From Larix kaempferi (taxonomy: Eukaryota; Streptophyta; Pinopsida; Pinales; Pinaceae): a stretch of 64,000 nt of DNA. The first letter of the stretch is position 1. Each line of letters begins with the position of its first letter. The position numbers were made by a program, and so were the translations under genes. Shown here one piece after another: positions 13,678 through 23,345 of the stretch. The notes beneath the pieces are model-generated. The model ran no database searches. It saw only the letters and a list, made by a program, of their open reading frames with translations, and was not told the origin of the DNA. Where the stretch lies: assembly GCA_027924585.1 (NCBI GenBank), contig BSBM01000608.1, positions 6,946,501 to 7,010,500 on the forward strand, given 5' to 3'.

Positions 13678-13700
13678 TACAGGCTTGAGTCAAGCCTGTA
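13678..13700. repeat. Perfect 23-bp palindrome, TACAGGCTTG family
   Basis: The arms TACAGGCTTG and CAAGCCTGTA are fully complementary around the centre AGT. It is the best-preserved of the three full copies, all of which lie left of the CACTA end. Confidence 0.8.
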
Positions 13701-14110
13701 ATTGTCTGCTAAAACATGATGAAATGCAAATTATTAAACCAAACTATTCGTCATGCAATCCAAACCATGTGAATTAAGGTGTTGGAGTAGAAAATGGATG
13801 AGTAGACATCCCTCCATTAATGCCAATGGCTTTCAAGCTTGGAAGTACAATCTAACATGATATATGAATCAATTTTGTTGATGTCGAATACCCAAAAGAT
13901 CAGATTGCTTATGGATCCATTTTGGAATGGTACTTATAAATTGCTAGTGGTTTCTTATGGAAAACCACTAGAGATTGATTATAGACCTTATGAGTGGGTA
14001 TTGTGACTAGTATGACCTTGGAAACATATTAATTACAAAGAATCCATAACAATACTAGCTATCTTAAACGATTATATTCTTTTGTTGAAAAATATAGCAA
14101 CGCTCACATA

Positions 14111-14270
14111 GTGTCACCAAAAACCAATTATAATGATAATTGGTGACAAACATTTACTACACTCACCAAAAGTAAAATAAACATGTATTAGTGAGGGCTA
14201 CTAAAATATTGTCACCAGAAGTGTCACCAAAAAGAGAATCAATAACGGTCCTTTAACAACCCTCACCAAT
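14111..14270. repeat. CACTA subterminal repeats (TCACCA / TTGGTGAC)
   Basis: Short words related to GTGTCACCAA occur at 14111-14120, 14162-14169, 14211-14217, 14221-14230 and 14262-14269. One inverted copy (TTGGTGAC) lies at 14140-14147. Clustered short repeats in both orientations next to a terminus are typical of transposase-binding subterminal regions of CACTA elements. Confidence 0.65.
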
Positions 14271-14272
14271 GA

Positions 14273-14289
14273 CCTTTTTTCTTGTAGTG
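14273..14289 (+). repeat. CACTA terminal inverted repeat (right end)
   Basis: A T run followed by CTTGTAGTG, the reverse complement of the CACTACAAGAAAA terminus common in plant CACTA elements. Its partner was not found in the window. Confidence 0.7.
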
Positions 14290-16227
14290 ATACCCTCATC
14301 ATCTCAGAACACTACGCCTCCTAGAAGAAGGATGATAGATGACATTAAGCTACCTATATTTAAAGGAATTGGTCTTGAAGACCCAGAGCAAAATTGTTTT
14401 CTTTGTGAAGCCATGTGGAATGTTAAACAAATACACGATGATGCTATTAGACAAGCACAACTAGTTACCACATTCAAGGACAGATCCTTAACATGGTTTA
14501 TGAAGTGCTTTGTTGGACAAAATAGGACACTAGCGGAGATCAGAACTGCGCTCATCAGAGAGTTTAAAAAACCTAAGTCAGAATCACATTGTATCACATA
14601 GCTAAAAGAAATCAAGCAAAAACCGAGTGATATAGTATGGGAATTTGAGAAAAAGTTCAAAGCGTTGTTAGATCAAGTCAGCTTTGACATAGCACCACAA
14701 CAACACCAATAATGCTTCATAGCCATGTTGTTTCCCGATATCATATTACCGTTGATGCAACAGAAGGTTACTTCGCAGACAGAGGCCCTAGAAATTGCTA
14801 TGAAATTAGAGGCTTCACCTATAGGAGAGACTAGCGCAGGTATGGTTCAAATACATACCCAACTAGCAAACTTCACATTACAACTCCAAGATATGAAGAA
14901 AGGAAAAGAAACCGAAGAAGATGTTTGGTGTACAAAGTGTAAGGGAGAAGGTCACTCCAAAGAACATTGTCTAGTATTTAGGTATTCCATTGCTAGCAGA
15001 GCACCAAACCCATTAAATCAACAAAAAGGACCATGGTGTGAGATTTTCCGATGTAGAGGACATCATCCAGAGGACTGTTATCTAATTCATAAGTATGTGC
15101 AAACACCAAAGAGCCTATACTGGACATTCTGTAAGTTAGCTGGCCATGATGATAGCAACTGCAGAGAAAATGACCTCATGATAGAAAGAAAACATGATGT
15201 CTACAGAGTTCAAGGGGAAATGCAGAATAACAATGAAAACGCGCAGTATGATCAAGGCACGTACATAGGACATAGTGAATTCAGAGGAAGAGGATGAAAC
15301 AATGGACAAGGATGAGGAAGAGGTCAGATTGTATGTTATAACTACGCACAACCAGGACATCTAGCTAGAGACTATACGAACCCTTGTACTACTTGTAAAT
15401 ATTGTAAATAATTTGAACATGTCATTGAGGCATGCCCTGTTTTGCAAGGAAAAATGCAAGAGAGAAGACCAGAAGCACCAAATCAAAACATATAGATGAT
15501 CGCAGTTGAAAAACAAAATACATATTGCAACATTAATGTTGTGACACGAAGTGGGGCCATGATAGGGGGAGATCAAACAACTGAAACTTCAAATTCTGGG
15601 AATCACTGAGGTAGGTAAAATCCTATTGAAGGGGATTGGATAAGAAAAGTGACTAGAAAAACACCTGCTTTCAACCTTAACAAAGAAAAAGAGGTCTTCA
15701 TGGAAGCAAGAGAAACCTTCAAAGAATCAAATCCTTTAACTCCAAGAATCAAGTTGCAAAGTGAGATCGCACCTATAATGGATATTTCAGCTTCGTATGA
15801 TCAGTCATGTACTGCAGCAGACCTGAGGAGTCCTATTGAGCGGCTTTTATAGAGCTGCATGAAGTTGTTAAAGCATGAAAATGATTTGGCATAGTTACAA
15901 ATCCTATTGAGTCATTACGAGCAGCGTGATGTAGTGACTAAAGCAAATAGAGTGGTTCACCATATTAAGAATCATAAAAGGACCGAAAGAGAAATGAGAC
16001 TTAGTGCGCAGATCGGGGACTTTGAAATGGACGATATTATCCTTGACTTAAGCTCAGAAGTAAATGTCCTAACAAAGCAAACCTGGGAACAAATGGAGAA
16101 GACGAGGTTAACATGGTCACCAATACAGTTGAGACTAGCCAATCAGAAAAGGTTCTACCCTTTGGGAGATTATCAAATCTTGTTGTTGATATTGATGGAG
16201 TGTAGAGTAGAGCAAACTTCGAAGTGA
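14290..16227 (+). pseudogene. Ty3/Gypsy gag and protease, decayed, 5' end cut by CACTA terminus
   Basis: One reading frame runs from the CACTA boundary to 16227, interrupted only by stop codons (for example 14599 TAG, 14710 TAA, 15295 TGA). The capsid-like part includes LPIFKGIG, TFKDRSLTWF and EFKKPKS. A series of zinc-knuckle-like motifs follows: CTKCKGEGHSKEHC, then CRGHHPEDC, FCKLAGHDDSNC, a decayed QPGHLARD and CKYCK. Several cysteines are lost, for example Cys to Tyr. After a Gly/Arg-rich patch comes a protease-like region with DDIILDLSSEVNVL, whose active-site Asp-Ser-Gly or Asp-Leu-Gly is degraded. The N-terminus of gag is missing because the sequence starts at the transposon junction. 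Confidence 0.7.
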
Positions 16228-16599
16228 TTGAGATCGTAGATAATAGCCATACCTATCCTGCACTATTGGGGATAGATTGGGCAAGTGATAACCTCGTGAT
16301 TATCAACTTAAAATGATATTCGAAGGACCAGATATCAGGGTCATCGCACCCTTGGATCCTTCACAAGGACCTAGATATATTGAACCAATAAGAGCAGAAT
16401 GCAGAACTCAAGATATGGATCACATCAACAAGATGACCGTAAATCGGGAATACTACATCAATACTACTAATGATGGCACATTGATTTGGTGATGTGACAG
16501 TTCTTGCATGTCTGAATCAGATACAGGACTAGAAAATTGGCAGAGCAGAATGCATGAAGTATTTGCAAGGAGATGTGCATAACTTACAAGATCACTACG

Positions 16600-17560
16600 A
16601 TGGATTAGAACAGAGGTAATTTCAATCCCTACTTATGATGGCTTGAGTAATATTCATGCATTTTTTCAAGAATATTTTATATCAGTTTCAGATGAACACA
16701 AGTTAACAGCATTGGACATAGCACTGCATGCTACACCTGCTAGATGGTGGGCTGCGCATAAGCAGAATCTGACCACATGGGAAGAATGTAATCACTTGAT
16801 GGAGATCAAATTTCTAGAAGTGACTGAACTTATGCAAGTGAAATATAATGGTCAGACTGATCCTAGAGATCACATAGAACTTTTCTTGAAAGCATGGATA
16901 TACGTACCGCAAGCAGAATGGGTCCATTGGTTTGTGCACACATTGGAGCAGATTCCAAAGAACTGGTACACAGAAACATAACTTCACAGAGGACGGTAGA
17001 ATGATCTGTCATGATTGAGAAATTCCAAGCGACTTTAAGTTTTGAGGACGACTGTCCATGTATAATGAGGCCTTGAAAATCATCAAAAATAAGGTATTCA
17101 ATGACACACTGGAACCTGTGTATCAAAAACCAAAATGGGAAAGACAGATAGCACATCCCCTAGAATGTTATAGCTTTGCTTTAGACGAAGGCAGAGAGGA
17201 AAGTGAGGATGACGACCCATGCAATGTTAACATACCTGAGTCAAAAGGAGAGCGCGAAGTAGAAGGACCTCCATTGGAAATTCTGGATCTAAACAGTCCT
17301 ATAAAAACTCGAAAAGTGAACATTGTAACTAGTGAAGAATCGAAGTTCGCTTCTATAGGGGATTGTTGGGATGAGGAACGGTCGCGCAGATAGAATATTT
17401 ACTCTACGAATATGAATACTTATTTCCTACGAAGTTTTCCGAAATGAAAGGCATTTTGGGCAACTTGGGAGTCATGAAAATACCTCTCACGCTAGATGCA
17501 AATCCTATAAAGAAAATACCCTACAGGGATAGTCCTACTTCGCTAGACCTCAATTGATCA
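16600..17560 (+). pseudogene. Second gag-like module and start of pol (pre-RT), decayed
   Basis: After a frameshift past the protease, 16628-16981 encodes another retrotransposon gag-like domain (SALDIALHATPARWW-type helix, here ALDIALHATPARWW, then WEECNHLMEIKF and WVHWFVHTLEQIP). An acidic linker (SEDDDPCNVNIPE) leads to DLNSPIKTRKVNI. In a third frame the pre-RT region reads EYLFPTKFSEMKGILGNLG and IPLTLDANPIKKIPYR. This order (protease, gag-like, pre-RT) matches a plant Gypsy family I recall from conifers and other plants. Reverse transcriptase, RNase H and integrase are absent: the sequence leaves the pol frame near 17540. At least two frameshifts and several stops are present. Confidence 0.62.
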
Positions 17561-18218
17561 GCAACGAAGAAAAATTCTAAGTGTCAAGTGCAGTTGAAAT
17601 TGGACACTAAGAATGAAAGAATATGGGTATGCATGCAATTTTGGTAAAATGTGAAGTGTTTACAGATATGGAAGCTGTGTTGTAATGCAGGAAAAGGAAG
17701 TTGAATTACAAAGTATCATAAAACTCGTGCTATGAAGTTAAGAACAAGGAAAGGAAAATGCGCAGCGAACCTTGCAATTCACATACGTCAGCAACCAGAA
17801 AGGGTTTGCACTGCAAATTCAAATGTATGGAAAAAGGAAATGCGTAGCAAACCACGCAGATCACATAACCGCTAGCGCAGTTCGAAGGAAAAATAGCTAT
17901 TACAATGGTCGGTCGATAAAGTAGCCGTTATACAGTTTGTCGGCACCAAAAAAATCCGCATTTAAAGAAATTTTGTCTGTTCAGGCATAATCAATGAAGG
18001 AAAGGACCAAGATATCAACGATATTTGGCCAATGGACATGGAATTTAATGCCCAATTAGTCATTCATGGGCGCACCTTAGTCAAGCAGTGCCTATAAATA
18101 GAATTAACCGAGCAATTACCAGCTTTACCATGATTTTATAATTTTACTGTGTGTAAATTCCAAGTTTTTACCAGTAAGAGTATGTCAAGCGCTTTGCATG
18201 TGAATTTCTGAGCAGTTC
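17561..18218 (+). other. Spacer between pol remnant and accessory ORF
   Basis: No coding signal. It contains direct repeats of GCGCAGCGAACC/GCGTAGCAAACC-like words (17760-17880) and a TATA box at 18093. It probably represents the promoter and leader of the accessory ORF that follows. Confidence 0.5.
18093..18101 (+). promoter_or_regulatory. TATA box upstream of accessory ORF
   Basis: TATAAATAG lies 126 bases before the accessory frame at 18219. Two other accessory ORFs in the window (36848 and 48207) also have a TATA box upstream, with a spliced leader in those cases, which supports a real promoter here. Confidence 0.5.
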
Positions 18219-21088
18219 ATGCTCGAAGAGATCTTGAGAGGTTTTAACCAGTCTGGATTTGAGGGATTGATGAGAACGCTCTCCAAGAAGTCTGTTCCAA
18301 AAAAAGGTGCACCGTATCGAAGATCGCCAAGATACACAACAAAGATGAAGAGGAAATACAAGCAGTCGGCCCAAGAGCAAGAGAAGCTAAAGATAACAAG
18401 TGTGATGATGCCACCACCACGAGAACCACCCCAGGACTATCCCATTCATATCACACATGAATACATTCCTCCAAGAAGAGATGATGTACCACCCATTCAA
18501 CTTATGAAGAATGCACACTATGAGATCCCGTTGCCACTGATTTCAAGTCATGTACGCATCCAGGAGAACCTATTAGGAAAAAATCAAGATTGCAAGTTTG
18601 TGGACTATGACTTGTTAGAAGGGAAGGACCCCAAGGCACCAAATTATTCACAGTTTCATCCTGACTAGTATATGTGTCGTCGGGTTTACAAGAAGATGGG
18701 CATTGAAACTATTCATTCACAGGAATGGCTCACACCGTTAATGCCATCCAGGTTGCTAAATCTTTTGTGTATTCCGCACTTCGACAGAAGCCCTGAGCTT
18801 ACAGCAGTAGTGTGCACTTTTCTATCATGCACGTACTCAGGTTATTTTTTGTTAGATCGTAGGATCGACCTGAACATTGACCTCATACATGGGATCATGC
18901 AACTCAATAAGTGAGGCGCGGATCCTGCAGCAGAGTTCATGGGGAAGAGTCAAGATAAAGAGCTTGCAACCAGGATGAAGGAATAATTTGGCTTAGAGAA
19001 AGGAAGCCGTGGATACACCACAGCTGGCATCCTGGATTAGGAAACACAATTCATTCTTCAGTTATTAGCAGGGAAAGTGCTCAGAAAATGCAGACTGACA
19101 GAGGTGTCGGCCACAACAGTTCTCCTAGATTCGAAAGTTAAGGATGGAACCCCATATAAATGGTCAAAATATTTGTTGAAGGAGTTCTTGGACGATGTTC
19201 AAGAGACTCAAGAAAGTGGATCTGCATTGCACTATATTTGGCTATTGGTATTAATTTAATTCGTGGGCTGGAAAGAGACACTTTACCAGCAAGGCCTTCT
19301 AGTCTGGCTAGGATATTTCCAAGGAACACTGTTTTCCAACATGTGGGAAAACACGAAGTCAGACAGGAAGCGGGTAAACAATGAGCAACTATTCACCTAT
19401 TACAAACAGTTGTGCGATGTCATTCAACACACTCTGTGCGTTTCCAAAAACGTGACAACCATGTATGTTCAGAGGCTCTTATTTAAAGTTGACATGCATT
19501 TCATATATATTCAACCAAGGGTTGATAAGGAACAACCACTGTGGTACCTGGGGTTATATCAGTTAGATATCGTGAGGATTGAGTTAATGATGAAAGATTG
19601 GCCACCAGAATGGGAGTATTCACTGGAGGAAATAAACACAACATCTGAGGAAAGAGGAGGTAAAAAACCAAAGGATGGTGAAGGCACATCAAGTCGGAAG
19701 AAAAATGAAACTCAGCAAGGCACTGGTATAGGAATACCGAGAGAGAAAAGAAAAGAACCTGAAATCCCAGCAACAGAGAAGGGGCATAGAAAGAAGCAGA
19801 AATCCACTAAGCCGCCACTCCAAGCATAGTTACATGACGATCATTATAAGATCATCACAATGAGAGTCAGTGAGAACTTGGAAGAAGCGCTCTCTTTAAA
19901 GGAAACTAAAAGCGAGGAGGTATAAGAAAACCTCATTCAGAACCTCACAGAGTTAAGAACTATGGTTGCAAATATTGAACAAGTCCATCAAGACTTGGTA
20001 CGAGAATCAGACTCTGAGGATAGGTCAGGAGATTCCAGCAAAAAGAGGAGGAAGCCACCTGCTTTGACCATGCGACCTCGTTTGGTAAAGATTGATCCAG
20101 TAAATGTCATTTTTCCAAATGACGAGCTAGTTGAAGGAGCAAAGAAGTTGGCACACCTCGACCTTGATGTCGGGATGTTTCCATTGAATATTTACACAAT
20201 CTACACTTCCACATTGTGTAGAAAATCCACAATAGAGATATCACTACTTACAAAAAAAATATACAGTTAGAAAAGAGCTATGATGAGCTAAAGCTTGAAT
20301 CTACGCGATGCAGCAGAGAATTGTAACATGTCTAGGAGAAGTACCATAGAATTAAAGAGACAGTCTCAGTAGTCTGCTCAAAAATACCCAAGTGCGAGGA
20401 AGAACCTGAGGTTGAGGCCACTATACTCAATATTGGTGCTGCAATGGATAATATTAAGGCCGAGATGATGGATATGGAAGTTGCATACGAGGAAAAGATT
20501 GTTGATTTACAATATCAATAGCCTAGCACTCCTCATGACGACAACGCAGCTCGAGGTGAAGAGGTAAGGGTCACATTAGAAAATATCTCCGCCGAAGTGG
20601 AGGGATGTCAGTACTTGCTCGAGGAATCCACTAGAGTGCTGGATACATTGCAAGAAGATCCATAACTGCAGAAAATACAAGAGGACCGACAGCAAAGACA
20701 ACAAGAGCTCGACTCATGAACACAAAAATGAAGAATTTTCCACCAAGGGAAAAGATACAAAATTTCACGGAGACAAGGGAGCTACAGAAGGAATTGAAAT
20801 CATTAAGGGAGAAAGAGGTTTTCAGTTTAGCAAAGTTGTAGCGAATGTGGGAAGAAGTGCTCATGCTATTGGAACACACAGATGAGAAGTTCCTAGAACT
20901 TCAAGCAACAGAGGGCACAGTCAAAGAACATGTTCAAGAAGAAGTCTCGGAGGCGATGCTGGATACTATCAAAGATTTTGAGCATGAGGCAAAGGACACA
21001 GTTGCGAAGCTCAGCGCAACTTTGCACAACTTCACTATGAAGATGAGTGCCCTACAAGGCGCACAGTTGAAGTCACCCAGCAAAAGTG
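18219..21088 (+). pseudogene. Gypsy accessory ORF with coiled-coil C-terminus, split by LARD
   Basis: From 18219 to 20270 a single frame is interrupted by stops (18666 TAG, 18912 TGA, 19257 TAA, 19827 TAG and others). It then continues after frameshifts to the coiled-coil frame 20845-21088. The N-terminal part is basic and Pro-rich. The middle is globular (YIWLLVLI, YKQLCDVIQHTLCV, FKVDMHFIYIQPRVDK). A Lys/Glu-rich tail (KKPKDGEG, EKRKEPEIPATEK) and long acidic coiled coils follow. I do not recognise a catalytic fold. The last codons and the stop (TAA at 30151-30153) lie on the far side of the inserted LARD. Ancestral length is close to 970 residues. The position 3' of pol fits the additional ORF of Tat-like plant Gypsy elements. 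Confidence 0.55.
21084..21088. repeat. Target-site duplication AAGTG, left
   Basis: AAGTG directly precedes the left LTR. The same five bases follow the right LTR at 30126-30130. Confidence 0.93.
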
Positions 21089-22515
21089 TGTAATGTCCCA
21101 AGTTTGACCCCATGGTATTAAAATGTAAATGATGTAATATTGTTATAAAATCATGGTGAGGAGCTCAAGGCCAAGGTCCCTCCATCGATTTATTGATGCA
21201 TATGGTTCACGTGCTAGCTAGGCACGGTGGAATTGTGAATATCATGTAAGTACGCATTTTAATAAAATACCCACAACTAGCTATGCAATGCAACAAGAGA
21301 TGGGGGCACAATTTTTACAAGGAATAGGGAGGGAAATTAATCAAACCCTTGAGTGAATAAAGTCAATCCATGTGTCAATGAGAAAACCCATGAACTCTCA
21401 ACTACCCATTTGGTCTCATGCACCCAATCATTTAATTCTTCCAAGAATTGGTTGAGATAGTTAATGCCTTGGGATTGGTGAGGTATGGAAGCCAATTTTG
21501 TGTATGGGCAAGCCATCAACTTGGGAAATTGAAATTTGTCTCCTTGGGCAAGAAATCACCCATGAATTGCCTTCCTAAGCCATTCTAAACCATTGTCTTT
21601 CCTCTCTCACGTAGTCTGAAGGAGCTGGGGTCTTTCCCTTCACGTTTTCTACCATTTTCTGCATTTTTCCCATGCCTGGAGCTTGTTTTTGCAATGTACA
21701 GCAGCTGGGAGAGAAGGGCCACGATTTGGGGACTGTGAGGGAGGTCGTTTTTGCCCTAAAATACCCATGGGAGTTTTTTTGAAATCGGATTTGGCTTCCC
21801 AGGGTTGTTCCCCATCTTCCATTTTCGTTTTTGAGTTTCCCACATTTTTCTGAAGCTAATGGAAACCCCATCTTTGGGCATCCCACTGAAGGAACATTTT
21901 TCCTCATGCACAACAATTGTGGTTTTGCGGTTATGTGCATCCCTGTTTTGGTTTGAATCTGTGAGCAAGAGATTTGGAGTGGTAGTGGACAGAATTGGCT
22001 TGATAAACCTAGTGAGGAATCCATGTCTCTGTGCTTGAGCTCACTAGCTTAGCAATTCTTCCCTTCCATTTCCTAGCAGCCTTATAAACCCAATTGTAGA
22101 TTATCTTGGCTCATGTTGGTGTATGTTTGGCTATGTGTGAGTCTATTGTTCCCTGGTTCCTTGTAGAAATCATGCCCAGCTTGGGGGTGGTAGTTGCATC
22201 AAGAGATTGATAAGCACAACTGGCCTATGGTTGGGAGGAACGTTGCAGTTGCATAGCTGGTTGCTCAGGGACTACCTTGTTTAAGATAAGTACTCTCTTG
22301 TGTTAACTTTGCAATGTATTTCTTTGATGTTATCATGATTATCTTGAATGTATGATAGATGTGTAATTGAATTACTTCCGCTATCTTATATTTATACATC
22401 TGCATGCATCCTTTTCTATTATGTGAATGTTTATTTAGTACCTATGGGCCAAATGCCCAGCTTTAGCATTATTGTTTCTCTCCATCGCCTTGGGTTGATG
22501 GGAGGGGACATTACA
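21089..22515 (+). repeat. LARD 5' LTR
   Basis: Starts TGTAATGTCCC, ends GGGGACATTACA. Its length equals that of the right copy. It holds a single decayed copy of the hairpin motif at 22078-22111: AGCC/GGCT outer stem intact, inner stem broken (CCAAT/ATTAT). Confidence 0.95.
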
Positions 22516-22518
22516 GTT

Positions 22519-22531
22519 TGGTATCAGAGCC
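22519..22531 (+). promoter_or_regulatory. Primer-binding site, initiator Met tRNA
   Basis: TGGTATCAGAGCC lies three bases after the LTR end and matches the standard plant primer site complementary to the 3' end of initiator tRNA-Met. Confidence 0.9.
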
Positions 22532-22739
22532 CATAGGCTACAGCATTGGGCCTCTATGGGCCAAATCTGATTACAATAACAAGGGAAGATCCCTTCCTGA
22601 TCACCATAGGTTATAGCTTCAAGCCTAAAAACAGGTTAAGTTGGATAGTTTGTAGAGGTAAGATGACCTCCTGTTGTGCAGCGAGCATCCCAGAAAGAAA
22701 AAAAATTGAAACTATTCTAACTATTTTTGAAATTTTTTC

Positions 22740-23345
22740 TAAGACTGGATCGGCCAGAACTGGCGAGTTTGTGCCGAAACAGTCGGAGGAAGCTGGCGAG
22801 TTTGCGCCGAAAGGTGGAGAAACTTGGTGAGTCTTGCCACAATGCCGGAAGAGATCGGTGCATTCATCCACAATGGTGGAAGGACTTGACAAGTTGGTCC
22901 ACAACGGATCACCCAGAATTTTGTCCAAGTCTGCAATGACGGCAAAGCTTGGTGAGTCGGTCTGAATTGCGGAAGGATTTGGTGAGTCTTCGTCACAGCG
23001 CAGGAAGGACTCGGCTAATTCATCCTCAATGTCGGAGGAGGTTGGCAATTGCACCGCAACAGCGAAAAAGTTGGTGCGTTTCCGCCGCAGCATCGGAAGG
23101 AATCGACGAGTTCGTCCACAGCACCGAAAGAGATGGATGAGTTCGCGAAACCAGAAGAACTCGGTGAGTTCATCCGCAATGTCGGAAGGAACTAGCGAGT
23201 TTCCACCACAGTGCCAGAAGAACTCGGTGAGTTTGTCCGCAGCATCGGAAGGAAAAGCTGAGTTTTGTACCGGAAGAACTCAGTGAGTTCATCTGCAATG
23301 GTCGAAAGAACTCGGTGATTTGGTCCGACATGGTCGGAAGAGAAT
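22740..23345 (+). repeat. 31-bp minisatellite in the LARD leader
   Basis: Degenerate tandem units with consensus core CGGAAGAACTCGGTGAGTT then TCCGCAATGT. Well-preserved neighbours near 23155-23250 are 31 or 32 bases long. About 18 units fit the interval. Because 31 is not a multiple of three, the open frames across it carry no stable peptide repeat. The same core and 31-bp period recur at 35198-35815. Confidence 0.7.

Larger units (their letters stand above)
12931..14110. other. Region upstream of the minus-strand ORF and before the CACTA end
   Basis: No gene supported. It holds a half-site palindrome (13003-13013) and a full palindrome (13678-13700). The minus-strand open frame 13662-13327 has no recognisable domain. 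A weak TATA-like word (TTATATATCG on the minus strand, near 13216) could serve the accessory ORF, but this is not convincing. Confidence 0.4.
1..14289 (+). mobile_element. CACTA (En/Spm-like) DNA transposon, right portion
   Basis: The right boundary is a plant CACTA terminus: 14281-14289 reads CTTGTAGTG after a T run, the reverse of CACTACAAGAAAA. It is preceded by TCACCA-type subterminal repeats. The Transposase_24-type gene at 1945-4703 is what such elements carry. No CACTACAAG start was found to the left, so the left end is probably outside the window or destroyed. The sequence directly after the terminus is the middle of a Gypsy gag, so the transposon inserted into, or recombined with, that element. 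Other elements could be nested between 4700 and 14100, so the claim that everything to position 1 is one element is tentative. The candidate 3-bp target duplication on the right is ATA, unverified. Confidence 0.5.

Noticed and set aside
1-14289. Search for the left CACTA terminus (CACTACAAG)
   Set aside because: No convincing copy; occurrences of CACTA alone are not followed by the expected bases.
21575-22024. 149-residue minus-strand frame, repeated at 29071-29550
   Set aside because: Both copies lie inside the LTRs of the LARD and simply reflect LTR identity.
22611-23286. Several overlapping open frames on both strands
   Set aside because: They are produced by the 31-bp minisatellite, which lacks stop words; the period is not a codon multiple.
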